A stretch of DNA of 64,000 bases from Rhizopus sp. PT2906 (taxonomy: Eukaryota; Mucoromycota; Mucoromycetes; Mucorales; Rhizopodaceae): contig JAMYHX010000052.1 in assembly GCA_025529335.1 (NCBI GenBank), positions 1 to 64,000 on the forward strand, in the 5' to 3' direction. Both the position numbers and the translations under genes were made by a program. Below, piece by piece: positions 1 through 10,067 of the stretch. The notes below the pieces were generated by a model that did no database searches, had not been told where the DNA came from, and saw nothing but the letters and a program-made list of their open reading frames with translations. Every line of letters begins with the position of its first letter. The first letter of the stretch is position 1.

Positions 1-1296
1 AGGAGGCAGTTTATTCGACGGATAAGCTCTGTAGGGGAAATATCCGTGGTTATAGGTTGTGGACGCAGAAGGCGAGGTAACTCGTTAATGTATATAGAAT
101 ACAAAAACGGAGAGAGGATTGACTCTTGTAGGACACCGGTGACTGGCAAGAAGCATGTAGATGTTGCATTATTGAGCAGTACTTCTATTTGGACCTCGTC
201 AAATAAGTTCCGTAGTAGGTTAACAAGTGCTGCAGGTGCTGTGTTTTCTAGCGCGTGCCATATTTGGCGGCGGTCCATAGTGTCGTATGCTGACTTGATG
301 TCCAAGAATGCCAGTACTGGGGCTATACGGCAGTGGCGACGGAGAGTGTTACATATCTCTGCTAGGCAAAGGGCCTGGTCTAAAGATCCTCTAGATTCGC
401 GAAACCCGCCTTGGGCTATGTCCAGAGGGGGGCTGTGATCTATCAGAAAGTGATGGATACTACGTTCTAATAGCTTTCGAAAGACAGATGTAAAGCTAAT
501 AGGTCGATGATTACCAGGCTCAGTCGGGGCACCTTTCTTGTAAATCAGTACTACTTGGGCCAAACGCCAGTCAGCAGGTGTGTAAGACCATGTCCAGCAT
601 AGCTGAAACAGAAACAACAGTATAGGTGCAAGGGTGGGCTGTAGAGGAGCGAGCATCTCTTGCCGGAGATGATCAGGGCCTGGTGCCTTCTTATGTGGCA
701 ACTGTCTAAGAGCGTCTTTGACATCATCCAGTAAGATTGGACAGGTATCTTGCGAAAAAGGAGTGGAGTGATACTGCAACGAGCGATCATCGTCCATATC
801 TTGGAGTAATCGTCCTGAGTAGATTGTTTGCAAGTGTGAAGCCATTAATTCAGCTGCCTGCTCTGGGCCATCTATGGTAGAAAAAGAAGGTTTTAGGTTT
901 CTATTTTTACGTATTTTACACAGCCTTGCGATAGCTTTAGTATATTCTCCCTTTTCCATTTTGTTGCAGAAATCTTTCCAGGTTTCTCGCCTGCGTTGAT
1001 GGATCATTCTGCGCAATTTGGCCTTAGTTTCTTGGTGGAGCAGCCAATACTTTAGACAGTTTATTCCCTGTGCTTTCCGCCACTTCCTGTAGTAGTATTC
1101 TTTGAGATCATAGATCTCTTGTAATTCTCGTGTCCAAAACTGTTGCTGGAAAACATTCGGTCGTCTTGTATGGCGCCCACAGATCAAATCCAGAGATTGA
1201 TAGATCGCTTGACAAAGGGCTCGATTGAATTGCTCAATATATGTCGCTGCGGAGGATCTGTTGTCAAAGGAAGGGGTGTCGGAAAGAGTGATGTAC
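1..1296 (-). mobile_element. LINE ORF2 reverse transcriptase, partial and interrupted
   Basis: The minus strand is one open frame from the palindrome border at about 1296 to the window edge, with no stop seen. It reads as a non-LTR retrotransposon reverse transcriptase. An N-terminal helical region is followed by the finger motif PADWRLAQVVLIYKKG (about 510-570) and the motif-A-like stretch DIKSAYDTMDR (about 275-305). The endonuclease half that should precede it, at higher coordinates, is absent: the frame stops being LINE exactly where the inverted-repeat element begins. The YxDD motif and C-terminus lie beyond the window. Family assignment is secure; clade is not. A LINE ORF1 retrocopy at 51.9-53.1 kb may be the partner ORF of the same family. 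Confidence 0.85.
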
Positions 1297-3201
1297 AGTG
1301 TTTTCAAAAAGTAAAGTCGCAGGCTCTGAAAATCAATGTCGATGCTTTAAAAATGTCAGTCGCATTTTTTAAAAATAAATGGCGCTCTGCCTGGGAATCA
1401 AAATGTCGCATGCTGAGAATAAATTTGTCGTGGAGTAATTCTTGGCACTTCTGGTTATATATATTGACGCCACTGCTCTTTTGCTGATTTCTACTACTTT
1501 ACAATTTCAAACATGAGTGCACAATTTTCATACGAAGATGGACAAGGAAATGTTGTCGATGAGAATTGTGGGTCTGAGTCTATGGACTACATCGTTGACC
1601 AGGAACAATTTGCTCTTGAGACGATTAGTTCGCATGCTCAATACTTGCAAAAGAAACCTGCTGAGAAATCTCGAGCTAACGTGATGCATGTAGATAGGCC
1701 TAGAGATGAGGATTCTCGTATGAGAGAGGCAACCGAAAAACGTACGTATACTTCTTACACTCCTCAGGATAAGGCTAGATTCTTTAAGCTGAAGATTGAG
1801 AAGTGTATAAGTGCTTCTGCTGCAGCGAAACAATTGGGCATTCATGTTCGTACAACCCAGAGATAGGTTAAACAGTATGAGGAATGTCCTGATAGCATTT
1901 TTGATACCGGTAAAAGGAAAGGTCGTAGACGCATTCTGATTGAGGGACACGTAAAGGCTGCTATCGACTTTATTGATGCTAATCCCTCTGCTGCTGTCGC
2001 CGAAGTGATTGAGCATTTAATCCAGCAATTTGATGGTCTTAAGGTCACGAATAGCACTGTATAACCTCATGAGAAGAGAATGCAATCTTTCTGTGAAACA
2101 AGCAGAGTTTCATTCTGTGGAGAGAAATAGTCCAGTAAAGATTGAAGAACGGCATGATTGGGTTCGCAAGTGGGAATAAACTGATATGAGCTTCTTGACC
2201 AATTGTGTGTTTCTTGATGAGTCTGCATTTCATATAGACATGAAACGCACAAGAGCATGGTCTAAGAAAGGCACTCCTGCTATTGTTACAGTGCCGACTA
2301 CGAGGGCAAAGACTACGACTATATTGGGTGCCATCTCTGCTTCAGGTTTAATTAAAGTAAGCTTGAGAGTACCAAGGCCTGTTAAGAAGAGAAAGACTGG
2401 ACAGAAATCTGGATATGTGAGCAGCGGCATTGTTACGGGCCACCATATTAGCTTTTTGAAAGACACTTTGGATGAAATGGACCAGTATCCACATATGAAA
2501 GGTCACTGCCTCATTATGGATAACGCTCCTATTCACAAGTCTGAAGACATTGTGAAGTATATTACGTCCCGAGGTTATCGCTATGCTTATCTTTCTTCAT
2601 ATTCTCCTGAACTCAACCTAATTGAACAATTCTGGTCTGTAGCTAAAAGTAAACTTAGGCGTCATAAATTTCTGGAGAAAGAGACTTCATCGACCAGAAT
2701 CAGCGATGCTTGTAACAGCTTAACGTTGAGCGATTTTTGCGGTTTCGTTTCTCATTCGCGTAATTGCTAGGATAAATGTCGTAATAGAGAGAAAATATGA
2801 TGCTGTATGGCTTCAATAACAGCCAAGAACGTACAAACATGTAAGACGTTTCTTTACAACGTAAACAATACATAAGTAGGTACAGTGTGATATTTTGATT
2901 TCTAAGCGGCAGTACTAATTTTTGCATACGTGTGAACGACCTCTATATCAAAGTTTACAACCTTGCATATCGTGTGATATTAGTTAGTTACTAGTTGTCA
3001 GGTAAGTTTTTTGGTGCCCATATTCTCTTAAACTGGAAACTATGGAGCATGTCGTGGGCCGATATGGATATCGTAGCTCCAACTGAATCGCATAAACACA
3101 CAAGAATGATGTTTATATTATGATATGATTCAGTCCAATAGTATTTTGTCAACCACACTGTTAGGTCTAGGTACAGATGGTACGGATGGTACGCTTGGTA
3201 C
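1297..3201 (+). repeat. Left arm of 1.9-kb inverted repeat
   Basis: The arm starts at AGTGTTTTCAAAAAG and runs inward to the first units of a 9-bp repeat. Pairing with 4603-6507 holds until 3194; 3195 is the first mismatch I found and 3202 the next. A TATA-like TTATATATATT at 1455-1465 lies 50 nt before the transposase ATG. The last 430 bases (2771-3201) carry no convincing ORF. Confidence 0.9.
1513..2770 (+). pseudogene. Tc1/mariner-type DD34E transposase, broken (left copy)
   Basis: The first segment (1513-1866) carries a helix-turn-helix region (SASAAAKQLGIHVRTTQR) and ends at a TAG at 1864. The frame continues to about 2058, shifts by one, and meets a TAA at 2177-2179. The catalytic half is then open from 2186 to 2770: FLDESAFH (first D), IMDNAPIH (second D) and YSPELNLIEQFW (E), with 34 residues between the second D and the E. 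That spacing is typical of Tc1-group enzymes. Two stops and one shift mean no full transposase can be made without readthrough or splicing. The outer TA duplication fits this enzyme family. Confidence 0.85.
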
Positions 3202-3202
3202 C

Positions 3203-4399
3203 TCACTGTGCTTTATTGCTTTTCTTATACTTTTGATATTGAACTCTTAGACTTTTGCCACTGCCATAAGACGTCAACTTTCCCTGCTGAATGCCTTCTT
3301 GCCAACAGGCATTCCAATTCATTCTACCGATTTTCTTTTTCATGTAATCATCGACAAACTTCATTGCCTCATTACCGAAATTTGCCGGCGTTTCACCTAT
3401 GTTCTTGCTAGAGCTAGATATCGGAGGTGGCTGCTCCATAGGCGTTACACTTTCCGCGTTTTCCTCTACATTGTTCAGCATTGCCTCTTGGTATGTTCTT
3501 TTGAGATGCCCCGTGTACTTCAGGCCATCTTCAACATAGCGTAATGTTTTCGATGATTGTGGTATCTCTGTCTTGAGCCGATCGTATATCTTCTGAAATT
3601 GCGCTTCTGTCACTTGACAAACTGTTTGCAGCGCTTCAAGCTTTTCATCTTCTCCTTGTCTGATATGCTCAAATATGGCTTTCGCAATTGAGTATAAAGC
3701 TACAATCGTCGGGTCATCCCATCTGTCCAACGTCATGATACAACTCTGTTTATACGTCAAAAACATGCTTAATGCCACCAATGGGTCGAGATTGCCATCT
3801 ACGTTAGCAAAATGCTCGATAGTACTTTTTGAGAGGAGAAAACAGTGCTGAGCCCAGAAATTGCTAGATGATTGACGCATAAATGGCTTGTCGCAACAAA
3901 CCGTGAAGGAGTCCATCAAACGGCATGGTGACAATTTTTCAGTGCAAACAATCAACAAGACGGGGAGGACTTTGTATATGCGGTATACGTGGAGACAGTA
4001 CTGGATTGCACGGTTCATGAAATCTTGATTCACCACTGATTGAATCTCTACCATAACAGGAGGTAAAGTCCCATTGAGAGCCAGACGAGGCAAGTACAGG
4101 ATGTCACAACGTGTATTATCTGGCCATTCCGTCTCAGCAGTTGTATATGTGTTATCGCTCACGTTTAGCAAAGCTTTTGTAACTAGGTCGATCACAGTCT
4201 GGTGCTTAGCAATGCCCTTACTAAGTTTGTCACTACCGGGGCGATAAGTATCTGGCAACTTGAAAAGGAGTAAATCTTCTGGGACTACGTGAACAATTAG
4301 ATGGACATATTGAATGCCAATGTCGAGCTTCAAATTGAAATTGTACCTTTTTCCATGTGAGCAGGATGAGTGCGAACTACGCCCCCAGTGCCTTGACAT
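3203..4399 (-). CDS. PD-(D/E)XK nuclease-like protein (Rpn/PDDEXK_2-like), element cargo
   Basis: An intact 398-codon ORF fills the spacer between the two arms; its stop codon lies 2 bases from the arm border. A PD-(D/E)XK signature is visible: RCDILYLP with the acidic residue at about 99, then VEIQ (E118, Q120), then a helix with R130, Q133 and Y134. The E-x-Q form and the following RAIQYCLHVYR helix match the Rpn/'transposase_31' type of nuclease families. The C-terminal third is charged and ends basic. It may be a DNA-cutting enzyme that aids element copying or recombination, but activity is inferred only. No intron was seen. The start at 4399 is the first ATG of the frame. Confidence 0.65.
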   Translation of the reverse strand: MSRHWGRSSHSSCSHGKRYNFNLKLDIGIQYVHLIVHVVPEDLLLFKLPDTYRPGSDKLSKGIAKHQTVIDLVTKALLNVSDNTYTTAETEWPDNTRCDILYLPRLALNGTLPPVMVEIQSVVNQDFMNRAIQYCLHVYRIYKVLPVLLIVCTEKLSPCRLMDSFTVCCDKPFMRQSSSNFWAQHCFLLSKSTIEHFANVDGNLDPLVALSMFLTYKQSCIMTLDRWDDPTIVALYSIAKAIFEHIRQGEDEKLEALQTVCQVTEAQFQKIYDRLKTEIPQSSKTLRYVEDGLKYTGHLKRTYQEAMLNNVEENAESVTPMEQPPPISSSSKNIGETPANFGNEAMKFVDDYMKKKIGRMNWNACWQEGIQQGKLTSYGSGKSLRVQYQKYKKSNKAQ

Positions 4400-4437
4400 T
4401 TAATTAAGCCTCAGTAGCTGCTGGTCAGCCGATCTTG

Positions 4438-4635
4438 GTACTACCATCCGTACCATCCGTACCAAGCGTACCAAGCGTACCAGGCGTACCAGGCGTACCA
4501 AGCGTACCAGGCGTACCAAGCGTACCAAGCGTACCAAGCGTACCAAGCGTACCAAGCGTACCAAGCGTACCAGGCGTACCAAGCGTACCAGGCGTACCAA
4601 GCGTACCAGGCGTACCATCCGTACCATCTGTACCT
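4438..4635. repeat. 9-bp tandem repeat (GTACCAAGC/GTACCAGGC), ~21 units
   Basis: Units vary at two positions (AAGC, AGGC, and ATCC at the ends). Because the unit is a multiple of three, several frames stay open across it and give spurious Val-Pro-Ser or Gly-Thr repeats. The mirrored site in the left arm (about 3168-3201) has only about three units, so the array marks the border between right arm and centre and has expanded on one side only. Confidence 0.95.
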
Positions 4636-6507
4636 AGACCTAACAGTGTGGTTGACAAAATACTATTGGACTGAATCATATCATAATATAAACATCATTC
4701 TTGTGTGTTTATGCGATTCAGTTGGAGCTACGATATCCATATCGGCCCACGACATGCTCCATAGTTTCCAGTTTAAGAGAATATGGGCACCAAAAAACTT
4801 ACCTGACAACTAGTAACTAACTAATATCACACGATATGCAAGGTTGTAAACTTTGATATAGAGGTCGTTCACACGTATGCAAAAATTAGTACTGCCGCTT
4901 AGAAATCAAAATATCACACTGTACCTACTTATGTATTGTTTACGTTGTAAAGAAACGTCTTACATGTTTGTACGTTCTTGGCTGTTATTGAAGCCATACA
5001 GCATCATATTTTCTCTCTATTACGACATTTATCCTAGCAATTACGCGAATGAGAAACGAAACCGCAAAAATCGCTCAACGTTAAGCTGTTACAAGCATCG
5101 CTGATTCTGGTCGATGAAGTCTCTTTCTCCAGAAATTTATGACGCCTAAGTTTACTTTTAGCTACAGACCAGAATTGTTCAATTAGGTTGAGTTCAGGAG
5201 AATATGAAGAAAGATAAGCATAGCGATAACCTCGGGACGTAATATACTTCACAATGTCTTCAGACTTGTGAATAGGAGCGTTATCCATAATGAGGCAGTG
5301 ACCTTTCATATGTGGATACTGGTCCATTTCATCCAAAGTGTCTTTCAAAAAGCTAATATGGTGGCCCGTAACAATGCCGCTGCTCACATATCCAGATTTC
5401 TGTCCAGTCTTTCTCTTCTTAACAGGCCTTGGTACTCTCAAGCTTACTTTAATTAAACCTGAAGCAGAGATGGCACCCAATATAGTCGTAGTCTTTGCCC
5501 TCGTAGTCGGCACTGTAACAATAGCAGGAGTGCCTTTCTTAGACCATGCTCTTGTGCGTTTCATGTCTATATGAAATGCAGACTCATCAAGAAACACACA
5601 ATTGGTCAAGAAGCTCATATCAGTTTATTCCCACTTGCGAACCCAATCATGCCGTTCTTCAATCTTTACTGGACTATTTCTCTCCACAGAATGAAACTCT
5701 GCTTGTTTCACAGAAAGATTGCATTCTCTTCTCATGAGGTTATACAGTGCTATTCGTGACCTTAAGACCATCAAATTGCTGGATTAAATGCTCAATCACT
5801 TCGGCGACAGCAGCAGAGGGATTAGCATCAATAAAGTCGATAGCAGCCTTTACGTGTCCCTCAATCAGAATGCGTCTACGACCTTTCCTTTTACCGGTAT
5901 CAAAAATGCTATCAGGACATTCCTCATACTGTTTAACCTATCTCTGGGTTGTACGAACATGAATGCCCAATTGTTTCGCTGCAGCAGAAGCACTTATACA
6001 CTTCTCAATCTTCAGCTTAAAGAATCTAGCCTTATCCTGAGGAGTGTAAGAAGTATACGTACGTTTTTCGGTTGCCTCTCTCATACGAGAATCCTCATCT
6101 CTAGGCCTATCTACATGCATCACGTTAGCTCGAGATTTCTCAGCAGGTTTCTTTTGCAAGTATTGAGCATGCGAACTAATCGTCTCAAGAGCAAATTGTT
6201 CCTGGTCAACGATGTAGTCCATAGACTCAGACCCACAATTCTCATCGACAACATTTCCTTGTCCATCTTCGTATGAAAATTGTGCACTCATGTTTGAAAT
6301 TGTAAAGTAGTAGAAATCAGCAAAAGAGCAGTGGCGTCAATATATATAACCAGAAGTGCCAAGAATTACTCCACGACAAATTTATTCTCAGCATGCGACA
6401 TTTTGATTCCCAGGCAGAGCGCCATTTATTTTTAAAAAATGCGACTGACATTTTTAAAGCATCGACATTGATTTTCAGAGCCTGCGACTTTACTTTTTGA
6501 AAACACT
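4603..6507 (-). repeat. Right arm of 1.9-kb inverted repeat
   Basis: Reverse complement of 1297-3201. The mirrored TATA-like site is at 6339-6349. Identity appears complete, including stop codons, so the duplication is recent or the arms are being homogenised by gene conversion. Confidence 0.9.
5034..6291 (-). pseudogene. Tc1/mariner-type DD34E transposase, broken (right copy)
   Basis: Mirror image of the left copy, carrying the same lesions at mirrored positions: stop at about 5938-5940, frameshift near 5746, stop at about 5625-5627. The helix-turn-helix segment is 5938-6291 and the catalytic half 5034-5618, with D, D and E motifs intact. Shared lesions show that inactivation came before the arms were duplicated or last homogenised. 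Confidence 0.85.
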
Positions 6508-6510
6508 ATA

Positions 6511-6514
6511 AAAG

Positions 6515-6545
<31 letters not shown>
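6511..6545 (+). repeat. Poly-A tract at right border of palindrome
   Basis: AAAAG followed by about 32 A directly after the TA at 6509-6510. The LINE frame expected on this side of the insertion is not found; 6546-6907 is low-complexity and holds only the 3' region of the F-box gene. Confidence 0.8.
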
Positions 6546-6547
<2 letters not shown>

Positions 6548-6907
6548 CAAAAAGAGCATTTTACGTCTCTCTTTTTTTATTTTTATTTGAAAATTTTCCT
6601 TATCAGGGCAAGATGACGATACTCTCTTTAACTCTCGGAAAGAGAAAAGGAAGAAGAAGTATATCATAATGCTGGACCATGACCATAGAAAGCGGCATAA
6701 CAACAATATGAACTCAGATATGGATGTTGGTTGTGTATCTTTTTTTTTTGAAAGCACCAGGGTGAATGTGTGGCTCTGTGAAAATGTACATGCTCATGAT
6801 AATTCCGAAGGTGTTGCTATCAAAACTAGTTTAAATGATGATATTCAATCAAGAAGGTCAAAATTATTTGAGCATCAAGAAAGAGACTGGTCTTTATTCA
6901 CAGTGCT

Positions 6908-8420
6908 TTAAAGCAACTTTAAATCATGACCAAAATCAAGGACCATAATCCTTTTATCTTGTCCAGCACTAATGAATATGGTTAAGAAGTCAATTTAAAT
7001 ATATTGCATGAATATACCTAATAATCTTGGTATTGTTTAACAGGCAATTGAATATCCAACTCGAATGCCCGCTTTGAAAACTTAAAATACATTTGTTCTC
7101 TTTTGAATCCCATACTTTAATCGTCCTGTCATAACTTCCAGTAACTACTCTACCCTGCATAAGGCAGAAAAAAAAAAGTTTAATATGAAATAGAACGGTC
7201 ATAAAGTATGATCTTACTTCAAAGCTATCTATGGTTCTGATGAGGTCTGAATGACCTGATAGAGAGGATATGCATTTACCGGTATGAACATCCCATATTT
7301 TCAGCTTGTTATCTTGACCACCACTGTAAATGATGCTTCCTTCCAACTTTACACAAGCGAGTCCTCTGGTATGACCATTAAATGTCTTTAAGCATTGACC
7401 TGTTTCAACGTCCCATAATTTAATTGTCGTATCTCCTGAGGCAGATACCACCTGTGTACCCTGTGATCCGAGGGCATTCACAGGTCCAACATGTCCAACA
7501 AGTCTCCTTAATTCATCGCCTGTATCCTTATCCCATACACGAATGGTGCTGTCTCGTGACGAACTAACGATGTACCGATGGACTATACAGATATCTAAAA
7601 CACCACCAGTATGGCCCAAAAGCCGTTTTCTTGGTTCAAAATCATTTAGGGACCAGATAAGGCAAGTGGCATCTGAAGAGCCAGAGACCAGAAAGGAGTG
7701 GTCATCGGATACTCGAAGACAGAGCACACTGCCGGTATGAGCGGTCTTGGACAGGATGGAGGTTGATCTGGGCGAATTTAGATCCCAGAGCTGGATTGAT
7801 TTATCACGACTGCCACTTATAATATGGTGATTACCTAACCAAACAATACAATAGATGCTATCGTCATGGCCCGCTAAATATCTTGTCTTTACATGGCCAC
7901 GTCGCCACCTTTTTTCTAATTCAAAGTGATTTTTATACAATTCGTAAAATGGTATGTGTCTGATTAAATGCTTTTTGATGATAAAGTCATGTTTAAACAT
8001 GATCTGCCAAAGTGCGTTTTCATGGCAAAGGGTATAAAACTGCTTGCTTGTTTTGGATAAATCAAGTACTGTCTTGTAATCTAGATGAGACAATATCTTC
8101 ATGATGAGTTCTAATGGTAATTGCTGTAATCTGATGGATTGATTCGATGTAGATGTGACCAAACGAGGTATGATCAGGGTCGATAACTTTTGACGATGCT
8201 TTTTACTTTGATTACAATGACGTGTCGGTACCTTCGGGTTTAAACATTTTGTTGTCGGAGTGCCATCTTTACGCATAATGATAGTAATGCAAGTGGGTGC
8301 ATCATTTTTTAATTCTTGTGGTTGATTTTGATTATGAAATACATTCAACTTATTATTCTGTATAAACGATAATAATTTGATTGTCGAAGGAGAGATGAAG
8401 GAAGACGTGAGTATGGCCAT
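6908..8420 (-). CDS. F-box/WD40 repeat protein (SCF substrate receptor)
   Basis: Exons 7218-8420, 7018-7154 and 6908-6968 give 466 residues. The 7155-7217 intron is in frame (63 nt), and the 49-nt intron 6969-7017 restores the ending SAGQDKRIMVLDF. An F-box near residue 100 (LPLELIMKILSHLDYKTVLD) is followed by seven WD repeats, with GH starts and W-D ends such as SRDKSIQLWDL, SRDSTIRVWDK and SYDRTIKVWDS. Proteins of this build bind Skp1 through the F-box and phosphodegrons through the propeller to direct ubiquitination. The propeller resembles the Fbw7/Pop1/Cdc4 group, but the exact orthologue is not settled. The N-terminal 90 residues are basic and low in complexity. Confidence 0.9.
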
Positions 8421-8634
8421 AATAAAGAGAGAGAGAGAAAAAGAGAAAAAGCAAAAAGAGAGAGAGAGAGAATATTAATACAACATTCTCTTCTATGGTT
8501 CTTTTTTCTATTATATATTTCTAATATAATTCTCCGATCATTTTTCAATAAAAACACTATACAACACTTCTTGTTTTCATGATATTATAAAGGAGTTTAA
8601 TTTTCTCTCTCTCTTTTATATATATATTTTTATA

Positions 8635-10067
8635 ATGTCAAATAGTCAAGATGAGTCTCTTATTTCAGCTATAAAGACATTACACGATCGTTATTCTTTT
8701 ATTCTTGAGAAATGTCAACAATGGAATAAACAGAGTCCCATCCTTGGTTTATATAGATACACAAACTCACTTCTTGCCGAAAAACACTTTATAGAAAAGG
8801 TTCCCTCCCCTCCTCTCGTTTATTATTATTGTATTTATTCATTTTTTAGTTATTACAAGAGCCGACCTTGATCAAAAAGGAACACGTTCAGAGTACAAAT
8901 CTCGGTTATTTAGAACCAGTCTACGAAGCATTAGAATCTATTGAATGTAAGAATGAAGTGATGAAAATTATCGGTGTACCTTTACCCAATCAAGACATGT
9001 GGTTGTCTCAAGTTGCCTTGATCAAACGTAAAAGCATAAAAGTGGATATTATAGCTCAGAACGGTCTTGTATGGGTCAAGGTGATTGCACGTAATGCTAA
9101 AGCGTTTAGACATGAAGTGATGGGCTTAGAACAGAAAGAAGAAGACAATGATTATTGTAGTGATGATGATGATGATGATGATGATATAAAGGAACCATCA
9201 GCCAGTGATTTTGACAGCTTACCCATCTTCAATAAGGCTCGCGATTATTTGATGGCAGCCAGAGCCTATCACGTCCATTACCATACACCTGTAGTCGTAT
9301 TTGCATTTATGCGCATTCGACCTCAAGAAGACGTGTTTGTTCAAAGGATCATGGACAGATTGACAGAGATGGGCATTATTGTCCATCTGCAAACACCAGA
9401 TAATGATCTACAAGGGGCATATATGCCATTGTTAAAAGGAATCGACGTGACTAATCTATCGACCGAAAAGCTAAACTTGGATGTAAGCAGTATCTTTGCT
9501 CTCATCTCTGAACTTTCTCATCATCCTTGTTCACCTGATGATATATCTGCAATCCCAATCAAGGTGCAAGCAGAAAGAGAGGCATCTGTAAGGTGCTTGC
9601 CTCAACTGAAGCGGATCGTGGAAGGCAAAGAACTATATATGGTTCAAACGGCATATGATCGATTGAAGAGTATAATAGATATCGTGGGTGGACCAAATGA
9701 AATAGCCAGATTTCAATATTTGTTTAGACATTCACTAGGTCACCCTGAAACACCCTTTGATCAAGACCTTTGGTCCATGCTTCCGTCACTTGAGGTACAC
9801 GTCATTCAGGATGCACCTTCAACCGAATTTTTTCAATTACTCGAACCTCCTCCACAAAAATCTAAATTAAATAATGGAAGAAAGATTCGTACTCGGTTTT
9901 CCGAGTTTCATGCTATCGTGTTTGGAAGTGGTCACTATTATCAAATGACCACGTTGACGGCTATTCAGTGGATGGAAAAGGCATTAACGGATGCTGGTGT
10001 TTTGGGAACATTTATTATCTGTCATGAACCGAGATCACTTGCTGAGCAAAAGATGGTCAAAAAATAA
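8635..10067 (+). CDS. UPF0415 (C7orf25-like, DUF1308) protein
   Basis: Exons 8635-8799 and 8850-10067 give 460 residues; the 50-nt intron has a weak donor (GTTCCC). The product matches the C7orf25/UPF0415 family: an N-terminal helical part (EHVQSTNLGYLEPV), a central WVKVIARNAKAF stretch, a conserved LPQLKRIVEGKELY segment and a C-terminal VFGSGHYYQMTTLTA region ending near HEPRSLAEQK. An Asp run at about residues 166-174 interrupts the middle. Function is unknown, though the C-terminus is nuclease-like (PIN-like DUF1308) in family descriptions. It is transcribed divergently from the F-box gene across 214 bp containing a TATATATA stretch. Confidence 0.85.

Larger units (their letters stand above)
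1296..6508. mobile_element. Palindromic composite Tc1/mariner-type element with nuclease ORF
   Basis: Two inverted arms, 1297-3201 and 4603-6507, mirror each other exactly about coordinate sum 7804: every ORF in one arm has an identical translation at the mirrored place in the other. Outer ends read CAGTG (left) and TAGTG (right), and each is bordered by TA (1294-1295 and 6509-6510), the target duplication of Tc1/mariner elements. Each arm holds the same broken DD34E transposase. The 1.4-kb centre holds an intact PD-(D/E)XK ORF and a 9-bp tandem repeat. The element splits a LINE reverse-transcriptase frame on its left side. It may be two head-to-head copies around a cargo gene or a foldback-type element; the sequence cannot tell which. 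Confidence 0.85.

Noticed and set aside
1528..2016. 162-codon minus-strand ORF inside the inverted-repeat arm.
   Set aside because: Shadow of the transposase frame on the other strand.
4438..4635. CRISPR-like array.
   Set aside because: Units are contiguous 9-mers without spacers, in a eukaryotic context.
4400..4679. Open frames of Val-Pro-Ser, Gly-Thr-Leu or Val-Arg-Leu repeats on both strands.
   Set aside because: They are by-products of a 9-bp tandem repeat, which leaves several frames open at once; no start context or conserved flank.
6669..6911. 80-codon plus-strand ORF beside the F-box gene.
   Set aside because: Its end overlaps the last F-box exon and adj. 3' region, with low-complexity content; no independent support.
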